Shown piece after piece: positions 8,144 through 16,750 of a stretch of DNA of 64,000 bases (position 1 is the first letter of the stretch; every line of letters starts with the position of its first letter). Origin of the DNA: Ruegeria atlantica (lineage in GTDB: Bacteria; Pseudomonadota; Alphaproteobacteria; Rhodobacterales; Rhodobacteraceae); assembly GCF_013032455.1 (NCBI RefSeq), contig NZ_WQCF01000002.1:372001-436000 (forward strand), written 5' to 3'. The notes under the pieces were generated by a model, which made no database searches, was not told where the DNA came from, and saw nothing but the letters and a program-made list of their open reading frames with translations. The position numbers and the translations under genes are program-made.

Positions 8144-8230
8144 GTCAGCGTCAGCAAGAGAGCCTGAAACCATTGTAAATAAAGTGTTTTTGGCTCTTAT
8201 TCATCGTCAGCAAACCGTCTGCAAGTAGTG
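8144..8230 (-). repeat. Right terminal inverted repeat
   Basis: Reverse complement begins CACTACTTGCAGACGG and pairs with 6651-6737. It contains GTCAGC (the complement of GCTGAC) at 8144-8149, 8150-8155 and 8206-8211. Confidence 0.8.
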
Positions 8231-8238
8231 TTTTGGGA
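8231..8238 (+). repeat. Right copy of a probable target-site duplication
   Basis: TTTTGGGA lies directly against the outer end of the right inverted repeat and matches 6640-6647. Removing the element and one copy joins the two flanks without other change. Confidence 0.5.
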
Positions 8239-8442
8239 TTTAGTGAGCGCTGGTGTGAGAGCTTCCTCAAAAGGCAGTCGGCCAGCCCAATGAGATCGCT
8301 TCCATGATCTCCATGTTGAAAGACCCACGTTTCTTCGAACAGCGACAGCCAACACGTTATAGAACAACGTTATTTCGTTCCGAGTTTCGTCCCAACTACC
8401 GTTCCGCAATGCAATGAACTTCATGTAAGTTATTGGATTTTA

Positions 8443-8519
8443 TGGCGACCCCGGCAGGATTCGAACCTGCAACCTGCCCCTTAGGAGGGGGCTGCTCTAT
8501 CCAGTTGAGCCACGGGGCC
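8443..8519 (-). tRNA. tRNA-Arg (anticodon CCT)
   Basis: Read leftward it begins GGCCCCGTGGCTCAACTGGA and ends with encoded CCA. Acceptor arms GGCCCCG and CGGGGTC pair with one G-U. The anticodon loop is CTCCTAA (8487-8481), giving anticodon CCT for AGG codons. The T-loop GTTCGAATC is normal. Its 3' end faces the accessory stretch to the left, the side on which integrative elements usually insert. Confidence 0.95.
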
Positions 8520-8634
8520 GCGCAAGGCTCTCTGTACCTTGGTTTTTCAGGGTTGTCATGACCTTTGCACAACAGTTGTAAATCCCATCCTGTTCACGCT
8601 ACCATCGGGCAAAACAACAGTGCAGGTGCTCTCC

Positions 8635-9660
8635 GTGACCACAGAAACAAAACGCCCGCTTACCCTTCGTGACGTGTCTGAGGCTTCCGGAGTATCCGAG
8701 ATGACGGTCAGCCGGGTTCTGAGGAACCGGGGCGACGTGTCCGACGCCACCCGAACCCGTGTTCTGGCCGCCGCAAAAGAGCTGGGATATGTACCCAACA
8801 AAATCGCGGGCGCGCTGGCCTCAAGCCGGGTTAATTTGGTCGCAGTGATCATCCCGTCATTGTCAAACATGGTATTTCCCGAGGTCCTGACCGGCATCAA
8901 TCAGGTGTTGGAAGATACCGAGTTGCAGCCGGTGGTCGGTGTCACCGATTACCTGCCCGAGAAAGAGGAAAAGGTCCTGTACGAGATGCTCTCGTGGCGT
9001 CCATCGGGTGTGATTGTCGCAGGGCTGGAACACACGGACGCAGCCCGTGCCATGCTGGATTCAGCAGGCATTCCGGTTGTCGAGATCATGGACACCGACG
9101 GCAAACCGGTTGATGCGATGGTCGGGATTTCCCACCGCCGCGCCGGGCGCGAGATGGCCGAGGCGATCCTAAAGGCCGGATACCAGCATATCGGTTTCAT
9201 GGGTACCAAGATGCCGCTGGACCACCGTGCGCGGAAACGGTTCGAAGGCTTCACTGAGGTTCTGGGCAAAAACGGCATCGAGATCGAAGATCGTGAGTTC
9301 TATTCCGGAGGATCAGCTCTGGCCAAGGGCCGTGAGATGACCCAAGCCATGCTGGAACGCTCTCCCGATCTGGATTTTCTGTATTATTCCAACGATATGA
9401 TCGGTGCGGGCGGATTGCTGTACCTTCTGGAACAGGGAATCGACATACCGGGGCAAATCGGTCTGGCCGGGTTCAATAACGTCGAACTGCTGCAGGGCCT
9501 GCCGCGCAAGCTGGCCACAATGGATGCCTGCCGGCATGAAATCGGGCGCAAGGCGGCGGAAATCATCGCCGCACAACTGGCCGATCCAAATGCCGAGGTG
9601 GACACACGCGTCACCCTGACCCCTAAAATCAGCTATGGCGACACACTGAAACGGCGCTAA
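8635..9660 (+). CDS. LacI-family transcriptional regulator
   Basis: A 341-residue repressor. The helix-turn-helix is at the N-terminus (LTLRDVSEASGVSEMTVSRVLRN shortened here to LTLRDVSEASG and MTVSRVLRN), followed by the hinge helix (NKIAGALAS) and a periplasmic-binding-protein-like sugar domain. It resembles the gluconate (GntR) branch of the family. GTG at 8635 gives the usual family length. GTG at 8620 is an alternative, while the frame open from 8539 is too long. No sugar catabolic gene is adjacent, so its targets are probably elsewhere. The next gene starts 4 bases after its stop. Confidence 0.85.
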   Translation: MTTETKRPLTLRDVSEASGVSEMTVSRVLRNRGDVSDATRTRVLAAAKELGYVPNKIAGALASSRVNLVAVIIPSLSNMVFPEVLTGINQVLEDTELQPVVGVTDYLPEKEEKVLYEMLSWRPSGVIVAGLEHTDAARAMLDSAGIPVVEIMDTDGKPVDAMVGISHRRAGREMAEAILKAGYQHIGFMGTKMPLDHRARKRFEGFTEVLGKNGIEIEDREFYSGGSALAKGREMTQAMLERSPDLDFLYYSNDMIGAGGLLYLLEQGIDIPGQIGLAGFNNVELLQGLPRKLATMDACRHEIGRKAAEIIAAQLADPNAEVDTRVTLTPKISYGDTLKRR

Positions 9661-9664
9661 ACCT

Positions 9665-10873
9665 ATGGCGCTGCCGCGGTTGAACAACAAGGCGGCCCGC
9701 GCCCTGTTTATGGACCGCCATGCTCTGGCCGAACAGCCCTCGGGCGGGGCCAAGGATGGGGATCTGCTGAATCTGATTCACCGGTTGGGTTTTGTACAGC
9801 TGGACAGTATCAATACAGTCGCCCGCGCCCATGACATGATCCTGTTTTCGCGCAGATCATCCTATCGTGCGACGAACCTCAAGCGTCTCTACGAAAGAGA
9901 CAAGGCGCTGTTTGAGCATTGGACCCATGATGCCGCCGTTATCCCAATGGAGTTTTACCCTCACTGGCACCTACGCTTTCAGCGCGACGCAGAGTTGCTT
10001 AAATCCCGTTGGAAAAACTGGCGCCGAGATGGGTTCGAGCAGCGGTTTGCCACGGTCTTGCAACATATTCGCGACCATGGGCCAGTGTCGTCATCGGATG
10101 TAGGCAAGGATAAAAAGAAAGGGTCAGGCGGCTGGTGGGACTGGCATCCGTCAAAGACAGCGCTGGAGTTCCTGTGGCGATCCGGCGCTCTGACCGTAAT
10201 TGGCCGAAATGGGTTTCAGAAACGGTATGACTTAACCGAAAGAGTGATCGAAACGCACCTGTGCCCGGGCAATATGAGCTGCGAAACCGAGGAAACGGTG
10301 GATTGGTTGTGCAACGCTGCGATGGACAGGTTGTGCTTTGCGACGCCCGGTGAACTGGCCTCTTTCTGGGACACAGTCACTGTGACTGAGGCCAAGGAAT
10401 GGTCAAAAAAGGCTCTAACACAGGGCAAATTACAGGAAATCGAAGTCACTTGCGCCGATGGCCGGCTTCGTAAACTGCTGGCCCGGCCGGGTATGACCGA
10501 GGCCAAGACACCACCCCCGCCGGGCCGAATTCGGGTGCTCAGCCCATTTGATCCCATGCTGCGAGATCGCAACCGAGCCGAGAGATTGTTTGGATTTCAT
10601 TATCGGATCGAGGTTTTTGTTCCCGCCGCCAAAAGGACCTATGGGTACTATGTTTTCCCATTGCTTGAGGGTGACCGGATGATCGGTCGCATTGATATGA
10701 AGGCAACCCGCGATCGAGGAGTCCTTTACGTCAGCGCCCTGTGGCCGGAGCGGTCCGTGCGCTGGTCAGATGCCCGAACCAAACGGCTGCACTCTGAATT
10801 GGACCGGATCCGCCGGTTCGCTGGCCTAGACCGAGTCGACTTCTCAAATGACTGGTTAAAAGACGCCAAATAG
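9665..10873 (+). CDS. ycaQ: YcaQ/AlkZ-like DNA glycosylase (winged-helix protein)
   Basis: A 402-residue protein of the HTH_42 family. E. coli YcaQ unhooks interstrand DNA crosslinks and removes alkylated bases. The catalytic QxD/QxQ element is visible as Gln45-Leu-Asp47 in VQLDSINTVARAHD, followed by the usual basic winged-helix segments. A C-terminal beta-rich part contains SPFDPMLRDR, typical of the family. It starts 4 bases after the LacI gene, so the two are probably co-transcribed, although a functional link is not obvious. Confidence 0.8.
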   Translation: MALPRLNNKAARALFMDRHALAEQPSGGAKDGDLLNLIHRLGFVQLDSINTVARAHDMILFSRRSSYRATNLKRLYERDKALFEHWTHDAAVIPMEFYPHWHLRFQRDAELLKSRWKNWRRDGFEQRFATVLQHIRDHGPVSSSDVGKDKKKGSGGWWDWHPSKTALEFLWRSGALTVIGRNGFQKRYDLTERVIETHLCPGNMSCETEETVDWLCNAAMDRLCFATPGELASFWDTVTVTEAKEWSKKALTQGKLQEIEVTCADGRLRKLLARPGMTEAKTPPPPGRIRVLSPFDPMLRDRNRAERLFGFHYRIEVFVPAAKRTYGYYVFPLLEGDRMIGRIDMKATRDRGVLYVSALWPERSVRWSDARTKRLHSELDRIRRFAGLDRVDFSNDWLKDAK

Positions 10874-10876
10874 AGT

Positions 10877-11575
10877 CTATTCTGCGTCACACAGCATCAA
10901 TTGTATCGGTTGCAACCCGTCTATTCCGCCATCGATCACGTCTCCGGCTTGCACGGGACCGACGCCAGCAGGTGTTCCAGTCAGGATAAGATCGCCTGGC
11001 CGCAGATGATAATACTCAGACAAATGACTGATGATTTCGTCTATCTTCCAGATCAATTCACCCAACGTTGCGTCCTAACGAATTTCGCCATTGACGCTTA
11101 GTTGAATGCGGATACCATCCAGAGGTGCCCAATCCGAGGCCCGGGTCAGTGGTGCAAACACAGTGCCAGCCTCAAGATCCTTGCCCAGATCCCAGGGGCG
11201 CTGCTTGTTACGTTCACGAATCTGCAGATCCCGCCGAGTCATGTCCAGGGCGCAACCGTAAGCATAGACCGAATCCCAAGCCTGCGCACTGGTCGCGCGG
11301 AACACGGGTTTGCCGATCGCCACGGCCAGTTCCATCTCGTGATGGAAATTGTTGGTCCCGGGAGGGTATGGAATGCTTGCCCCGGTCAGAACCGCATTAG
11401 GCGCAGATTTGGTAAAGTAGAATGGCGCTTCTCGGTCGACCTCATGTCCCATCTCAGCGGCATGGGCGGCATAGTTGCGGCCGACACAAAAAATCCGGCC
11501 TACCGGATACACCGCATCCTGACCTTGCACTGGGATTGTTGGCAGGTCAGGAAGAGAAAATAAGCAATCAGGCAT
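10877..11575 (-). pseudogene. Fumarylacetoacetate hydrolase family gene broken by an in-frame TAG
   Basis: The frame from ATG 11575 (MPDCLFSLPDL, preceded by GGGGGA) encodes an FAH-domain protein with FCVGRNYAAHAAEMG, metal-site segment HHEMELAVAIG and, after the break, GDLILTGTPAGVGP. A TAG at 11077-11075 interrupts it after NGEIR. The frame continues unchanged beyond it as DATLGELIWKID. A single C-to-T change from CAG (Gln) explains the stop. Intact length would be about 232 residues, normal for FahD1/YcgM-type hydrolases or decarboxylases. It lies near hpaR, whose family controls homoprotocatechuate breakdown, in which such enzymes act. A sequencing error is possible. Confidence 0.8.
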
Positions 11576-11614
11576 CGCGTCCCCCAAAACGTCAGGCAAC
11601 ACGCATCTTAGTGT

Positions 11615-11626
11615 AGACGTACGTCT
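11615..11626. promoter_or_regulatory. Perfect 12-bp palindrome upstream of the broken hydrolase gene
   Basis: AGACGTACGTCT lies about 40-50 bases before the ATG at 11575. It looks like an operator for a dimeric regulator, perhaps of the TetR type. The regulator is unknown. Confidence 0.4.
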
Positions 11627-11632
11627 GAACAA

Positions 11633-12133
11633 GCCGTCCAGTCCATATGAGTATTTTTAGGTGTCCCTGAAATTTGCCTTTAAATTAAAAAGCCTGTTAA
11701 TGTTGCGTTCATAAATATTATGGCTTACCTTTGAATAAACCAGAACAGCCCTAAGTTGTTTAGGTGGCAGAGCGCAAAACCGTTGGCAAATCGGGGTGCC
11801 ACGCGTTCTGGCCACCGCTCACAGGTTCGGCGGAAACCCAAGCATTCGCCGAAGCACGAGCACGGCCCGTTGCGCCGGTGCACTGCACTGGCACGATGGG
11901 AGTAAAAATTTCAGGGAACTATGGCCAAAGATACTGCCCCCACATGTCTTTGCACCAGAAAGCCAGTCTTATTTCAGACTAGCGTGTTCTCTGGATCGCG
12001 GGCCGGACCGTCGAAATCTAGCCGACGCAACCGGCCCTGGGCCAGGCACTTTTTCCAGTATACGTCTGGCCACCCCGCCAGAGGCAGCACCTTTCTCTGG
12101 CGGGGTTCCCACGCCTGCTTCGGGCGCGGATCG
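11633..12133. other. Intergenic stretch with AT-rich part and a strong hairpin
   Basis: About 500 bases without a supported gene. The part 11650-11760 is AT-rich and probably holds the promoter of the leftward hydrolase gene. Short open frames at 11764-11982 and 11921-12523 show no family features and the second runs over hpaR. A hairpin with an 11-bp perfect stem (CCCCGCCAGAG/CTCTGGCGGGG) lies at 12073-12105. Confidence 0.4.
12073..12105 (-). terminator. Hairpin downstream of hpaR
   Basis: An 11-bp perfect GC-rich stem with an 11-base loop, 29 bases beyond the hpaR stop. There is no clear T-tract, so termination may be weak or Rho-assisted. Confidence 0.45.
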
Positions 12134-12568
12134 TCACGTTTCCAGTTCACGCAATTCGTTCAAAAGGTCCAGCAGGGCCTCGTGCCGTTCCGGGCCCAAC
12201 TTGGTGCGCAAATCCTCAGCCAGATGAACTGTCACCTGAATATTGTCCCGAATGATCTGCTTTCCAGTCTCGGTGATCTCGACAATCTGGCGGCGTTTGT
12301 CGCATGGGTGGGCGTGCCGCCGGATCAAACCTTTAAGCTCAAGCTTTTGCAGAATGCGGGTCAAGCTGGGCAACAACAAACAGGCCCGGTCCGCAATATG
12401 CGTTGGCTCTTGCGGGCCTTCTTCGTTCAGCACACGCAACACGCGCCACTGTTGCTCGGTAATACCAACATCTGCCAGCATCTTGCGAATAGGCCCCATG
12501 ACCCGTTCCCGAGCCCGCAGTAACGCAATGGGCAATGAACGTGACGTCAATGGTACTTCATTGGTCAT
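12134..12568 (-). CDS. hpaR: MarR-family regulator, HpaR type
   Basis: A 144-residue winged-helix regulator. It has the pattern of HpaR, the repressor of homoprotocatechuate degradation operons: LPIALLRARERVMGPIR at the start, then GITEQQWRVLRVL and LLLPSLTRILQKLELKGLIR as recognition region. HpaR proteins release DNA when bound to 4-hydroxyphenylacetate or homoprotocatechuate. It is divergent from an aromatic amino acid decarboxylase (209-bp gap) and follows a broken FAH gene, so a role in tyramine or hydroxyphenylacetate metabolism is likely. This is inference from context. Confidence 0.8.
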   Translation of the reverse strand: MTNEVPLTSRSLPIALLRARERVMGPIRKMLADVGITEQQWRVLRVLNEEGPQEPTHIADRACLLLPSLTRILQKLELKGLIRRHAHPCDKRRQIVEITETGKQIIRDNIQVTVHLAEDLRTKLGPERHEALLDLLNELRELET

Positions 12569-12777
12569 AAGGGATTCTCACCCATATCCGGCGATACTGC
12601 AACGGGCCATGTGTTTTTCTGGAATTACAGCCATTTTATCTTTTGTTAGAGCCTTATTGTTGTCCCACTCAGCCTTCGCAAAAGTATGAGAACGAAAGAA
12701 CATTGACCTTACGCACTGGATATTCATCACTGTCAGCAGGACAAAATCAAACCGGTTAAACTTAACTGAGGTTCGAA

Positions 12778-14190
12778 ATGAAATGGGATGAATTCTCGGA
12801 TTGGGGCAAGAAGATTGCTGAATGGGCGCAGGATTATCACCTGACCGTTGGTGACAAGCCCGTGAGAGCCCAAACCGAGCCGGGTGATATTCTGGACGCC
12901 TTACCAGAACAGCCGCCGGAACAGCCCCAAGCGATGGAGGATATCTTCCGCGATTTCGAAGCGATCGTGATGCCTGGCATCACCCATTGGCAGCACCCCC
13001 GGTTTTTTGCCTATTTCAATTCGAACGCCTCGGCCCCGTCGGTACTGGGGGAATTTCTGGCCAGCGCCCTCGCGCCTCAGTGCATGCTTTGGCAGACATC
13101 ACCTGCCGCGACCGAGATGGAGACGCGGATGATGGACTGGCTGCGACAGGCGTTGGGCCTGCCTCAGGGGTTTGCAGGCGTCATTCAGGATTCCGCTTCC
13201 TCCGCAACACTGGCGGCTGTGCTGACCATGCGGGAAAAAGCGTTGAACTGGCAGGGCAATCAACACGGGTTGTTCAGGCGGAAACCGCTGCGCATTTATT
13301 GCTCGGCCGAGGTTCATACATCGGTGGACCGCGCAATCTGGATTGCTGGGATCGGACAGGATAATCTGGTTCGTGTCCCGATCAAAGGCGGCTGGCGCGG
13401 GATGGACCCCGATGCACTGGAAGGCGCAATACAATCCGATTTAGACTCTGATTGTCATCCTGCGGGCGTTATTCTATGCGTTGGTGGAACAGGCACCGGA
13501 GCGACCGACCCTGTAAACGAATGCCTGAAGATCGCACAGAAACACGGGCTGTATTCCCACGTAGATGCGGCTTGGGCGGGATCGGCAATGATCTGTCCGG
13601 AATATCGCCATTACTGGTCCGGGGTGGATCAGGCGGACAGTATCGTTTTCAACCCGCATAAGTGGCTGGGCGTACAATTCGACTGCTGCGCGCATTTCCT
13701 GAAAGACCCTGACGATCTGGTTCAAACGCTGGCGATCAGCCCGGAATTCCTAAAGACCCATGGCAAGGACGGGATCATCAATTACTCGGAATGGTCGGTG
13801 CCCTTGGGCCGCCGTTTTCGGGCGCTGAAACTGTGGTTCGTAATGCGCGCCTACGGGCTGGAGGGGTTGCGAGAACGGCTTCGCAATCACGTGAACTGGT
13901 CCGTCGGTCTCCATGATCGGCTGGCGGCTGAACCTGACTTTCAGATTGTCACCCCACCGATGTGGTCGCTGTGGACCTTTCGCTATGCACCCGAAGGAAA
14001 TCCTGACCTGGATGATTTGAACCTGCGGCTGGTCAATGCCATCAACGATGACGGCCGCATCTACCTGACCCAAACCCGCGTCGACGAAGATCTGGCGATC
14101 CGTTTTCAGGCAGGTCAATTTGAAACCACGGAAAATGACGTTCGCATGGCCTATGACGTCATAACCGACATCGCCCGCTCACTTAGTTAA
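12778..14190 (+). CDS. PLP-dependent aromatic L-amino acid decarboxylase
   Basis: A 470-residue group II decarboxylase that should remove CO2 from tyrosine, DOPA, phenylalanine or tryptophan. Lys295 in NPHKW forms the Schiff base with pyridoxal phosphate, His180 (EVHTSVDRA) stacks on the ring, and Asp263 (HVDAAWAG) binds the pyridine nitrogen. Length and motif order match the aromatic/tyrosine decarboxylase family. The ATG at 12778 has GAGG about 7 bases upstream. It is divergent from hpaR, which may control it. The exact substrate cannot be read from the sequence. Confidence 0.88.
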   Translation: MKWDEFSDWGKKIAEWAQDYHLTVGDKPVRAQTEPGDILDALPEQPPEQPQAMEDIFRDFEAIVMPGITHWQHPRFFAYFNSNASAPSVLGEFLASALAPQCMLWQTSPAATEMETRMMDWLRQALGLPQGFAGVIQDSASSATLAAVLTMREKALNWQGNQHGLFRRKPLRIYCSAEVHTSVDRAIWIAGIGQDNLVRVPIKGGWRGMDPDALEGAIQSDLDSDCHPAGVILCVGGTGTGATDPVNECLKIAQKHGLYSHVDAAWAGSAMICPEYRHYWSGVDQADSIVFNPHKWLGVQFDCCAHFLKDPDDLVQTLAISPEFLKTHGKDGIINYSEWSVPLGRRFRALKLWFVMRAYGLEGLRERLRNHVNWSVGLHDRLAAEPDFQIVTPPMWSLWTFRYAPEGNPDLDDLNLRLVNAINDDGRIYLTQTRVDEDLAIRFQAGQFETTENDVRMAYDVITDIARSLS

Positions 14191-14273
14191 AAGCAGTGGT
14201 ATGTCCGTGTAGGGAAGCGGCTCAAACAGACTCTGAACAACGATGTTAGAGGTGATGCTGGTGTCTTTGTTCT

Positions 14274-15422
14274 CTAACCCTGCATAACGGCTGCGGCCTG
14301 AGCGTACCCGCCTGAGGCCCCGTCAACAAAATGAACATGGTCATCACGGGTGGCCGAAGGCACGAAGCACGTCATCATGGCTTCGTCCTGTACATGCAAG
14401 CCATATCGGACCTTGCCTTGACCCCGCGCCTGTTCCAGCAACATTTTTATCTGCGACAACGTGGCCAAATCGCAATCCAGCGTCATTTTTAACCCATCAT
14501 CAAATTTGCGGAAGTCGGCGTTACGGCTGACCATTTGCTTATAGTGCCCGGGGTCGAATTCCCCCAACCGCTTGCCGGTCTTGAACAGTAATGCAATCAG
14601 CAGGTTCTGCCCCAAAAGTTTCAACTTCTGCGCAAGCAGATTGCCCCCGGCCCGCGATACGTGGGCATCAAGCGCCACATCCGGTGGCGGCCAACTGATC
14701 GGCGGGCCGTTTTCCGGCACCGGGTGACCCGCGCGTTCCAACCTTTCGGCTGCGGACAAGATGGATTGTGCCAAATCGGCAAAATCGCTTTCGGTCGCAT
14801 TTGGCGTCGGCTGCACTACAAGAGAAATGATCTTCCCACGCCGCGTCTTGCTGTTGGACCAACGGCAAGAAAGCCCGGTCAGGTCAGGCTGCGCACCTTG
14901 TTCTGCGGGCGCGACATCGAACCGGCCTTCTTTCATCTGCGCTTCGGCCCAGGCAAGACCGCCCCCCGAGAACATGGCATAGTCGACCCCATCTGAGGGC
15001 GCATAGCGCGCCACGCGCAGATCCTTGCCCGCCAGACGAATTTCGGACACCGGCACCAGAGCTACGCGCAACGTGATCGAGAACTCTTCGTCCGCCCAAC
15101 GCCGCAGCTCAGCCAATACGGTGCGGGCGATATCTACAGCACTCGCAGGAACAGCAAACCCTGCACCGTCACCGCCAAAGACATAGGGAAATTCCTGCCC
15201 CTTCAACGCGTTGATCATGGCCGAGATCACAGCCGCGCCAACCATGTTGACAGTCTTGTAGCGTCCTTTGGCGATCTCGCCGGTGGAATTTACAATATCA
15301 GCGACACCCAAAACCCAGTCATCAGGCACGGCAGCAAAGCGGGCTGGCTCAGCCAGCCGGATGAAGTCCTTCTGCAATGGCAGGCTTTCGTAAAATGCGG
15401 CCTGGGCGTCTTTCATCGGCAC
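14274..15422 (-). CDS. DUF3095 family protein, nucleotide-cyclase-like
   Basis: A 382-residue cytosolic protein. The N-terminal half has a cyclase/GGDEF-like fold: VADIVNSTGEIAKGRYK resembles the first metal strand and YVFGGDGAGF the second metal turn of class III cyclases. This matches DUF3095, annotated as adenylate-cyclase-like. The C-terminal part (about 240-380) is family specific. Its activity is unproven. It is divergent from an MFS transporter across a 135-bp gap. Confidence 0.7.
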   Translation of the reverse strand: MPMKDAQAAFYESLPLQKDFIRLAEPARFAAVPDDWVLGVADIVNSTGEIAKGRYKTVNMVGAAVISAMINALKGQEFPYVFGGDGAGFAVPASAVDIARTVLAELRRWADEEFSITLRVALVPVSEIRLAGKDLRVARYAPSDGVDYAMFSGGGLAWAEAQMKEGRFDVAPAEQGAQPDLTGLSCRWSNSKTRRGKIISLVVQPTPNATESDFADLAQSILSAAERLERAGHPVPENGPPISWPPPDVALDAHVSRAGGNLLAQKLKLLGQNLLIALLFKTGKRLGEFDPGHYKQMVSRNADFRKFDDGLKMTLDCDLATLSQIKMLLEQARGQGKVRYGLHVQDEAMMTCFVPSATRDDHVHFVDGASGGYAQAAAVMQG

Positions 15423-15557
15423 CTCGGGATTATAGTTAGCTTTTCAAATAGCTCGAATGTGAACGCTGTCCGGTAAAAACAGTATAACACACGCGCTTGT
15501 GTGAGGCATCGCGCCGTGCCAATCCTTTCAGCACTGATTGACGGGAAAGAGCGTTTC

Positions 15558-16730
15558 ATGAAAGCAGGTCTGGTGGTTTTGTGTCTGGGCTATGTGCTCA
15601 GCCAATTTTTTCGCGCTTTTCTGGCCGTGCTTAGCGTGGATCTGGGCCGCGATATCGGCGCCACGCCCGAGGATTTGGCCTTTGCCTCGGGCCTTTGGTT
15701 TCTGATCTTTGCCGCCATGCAGTTGCCTGTTGGATGGGCTCTGGACCGGGTCGGGCCGCGCCTGACAGCGGCGGTATTACTACTGGTTGGCGGGGCTGGC
15801 GGTGCGGCACTGTTTGCTGCGGCCAGCACGCCTTTTCACATCGCTATCGCGATGGCGCTGATCGGGATCGGGTGCTCTCCGGTCCTGATGGCGTCCTACT
15901 ACATTTTTGCACGCGAATTCCCACCTGCGCGCTTTGCAACGCTGGCCGCCGTGATGCTGGGGGTCGGGTCGGTGGGCAATCTGGTTGCCTCATATCCCAC
16001 GGCGCTGGCCGTCGAGTGGATTGGCTGGCGAGCGACGATGTGGGTTCTGGCCTTGGTTTCGGGTGCGATTGCGCTGGGTATCTTGGCAACGTTGCATGAC
16101 CCCAAACGAGTTGAGACCGAGCAAAAAGGTTCAGTATTGGACCTGATGAAAGAACCCGCACTGTGGACGATCCTGCCACTGATGTTGGTGGCCTATGCAC
16201 CCTCAGGCGCGCTGCGGGGGCTATGGGCCGGACCCTATTTGCAGGACATCTTTACGCTCGACACGGCGCAGATCGGGCAGGCGACGCTTGTGATGGGGGC
16301 TGCGATGATTGCAGGAACCTTTGCCTATGGGCCGTTGGATCGCATTCTGGGAACCCGAAAATGGGTCATATTCGGCGGCAATGTGCTGAGCCTTGCGGCG
16401 CTGGTGTTGATGATCCTTTGGATCGACAATGCAGTCTGGTTGTCAGTTCTGCTGCTGGCCGTGATCGGCTTCACCGGCGCGGCTTTCCCGGTCATCATGG
16501 CCCATGGGCGCGCCTTCATTCCCCCGCATCTGGTCGGGCGCGGAGTGACCCTTCTGAACCTGTTCGGCGTGGGTGGGGTTGGGCTGGCGCAATTCGTCAC
16601 CGGTCGCATTCACGCGGCCACGGTGGACAACGGTCCAACCGCACCCTACACAGCGATATTCGGCTTTTTCGCGGTCACCCTTGCCATTGGTTGCCTGATT
16701 TATCTATTCAGCCGAGACAACGTGGACTGA
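15558..16730 (+). CDS. MFS transporter
   Basis: A 390-residue inner-membrane protein with about 12 hydrophobic helices. The loop DRVGPRLTAA after helix 2 matches the MFS signature between helices 2 and 3. The substrate is unknown. The ATG at 15558 (MKAGLVVLCLGYVLSQFFR) starts directly before helix 1; the frame open from 15501 would add an unlikely 19-residue leader. It is followed 20 bases later by a glycosyltransferase gene, so the two may share a transcript. Confidence 0.85.
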   Translation: MKAGLVVLCLGYVLSQFFRAFLAVLSVDLGRDIGATPEDLAFASGLWFLIFAAMQLPVGWALDRVGPRLTAAVLLLVGGAGGAALFAAASTPFHIAIAMALIGIGCSPVLMASYYIFAREFPPARFATLAAVMLGVGSVGNLVASYPTALAVEWIGWRATMWVLALVSGAIALGILATLHDPKRVETEQKGSVLDLMKEPALWTILPLMLVAYAPSGALRGLWAGPYLQDIFTLDTAQIGQATLVMGAAMIAGTFAYGPLDRILGTRKWVIFGGNVLSLAALVLMILWIDNAVWLSVLLLAVIGFTGAAFPVIMAHGRAFIPPHLVGRGVTLLNLFGVGGVGLAQFVTGRIHAATVDNGPTAPYTAIFGFFAVTLAIGCLIYLFSRDNVD

Positions 16731-16750
16731 CATCAACTGAGGAGAGCGCT

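Larger units (their letters stand above)
6651..8230 (+). mobile_element. 1.58-kb element with 87-bp terminal inverted repeats and a DUF3987 gene
   Basis: The ends are imperfect inverted repeats of 87 bp, flanked by a short direct repeat. The inside holds one gene, a DUF3987/YfjI-like ATPase broken by a frameshift at about 7110. No transposase, integrase or resolvase is visible. GCTGAC motifs recur at both ends. The element is poorer in GC than nearby core genes. It may be a non-autonomous element mobilised in trans, or the DUF3987 protein may itself take part in its movement or replication. Its class is unknown to me. Confidence 0.65.

Noticed and set aside
8197-8424. 75-codon minus-strand frame ending in the right inverted repeat
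   Set aside because: It runs from flanking DNA into the element and shows no family; other frames across the rejoined flanks are equally open.
11921-12523. 200-codon plus-strand frame across hpaR
   Set aside because: Overlaps a well-supported gene; sequence is low-complexity and Pro/Ser/Arg rich.
16163-16750. Upstream extension of the GT4 gene across the MFS gene
   Set aside because: The MFS frame is clearly the coding one and the GTG at 16751 has a good ribosome site.
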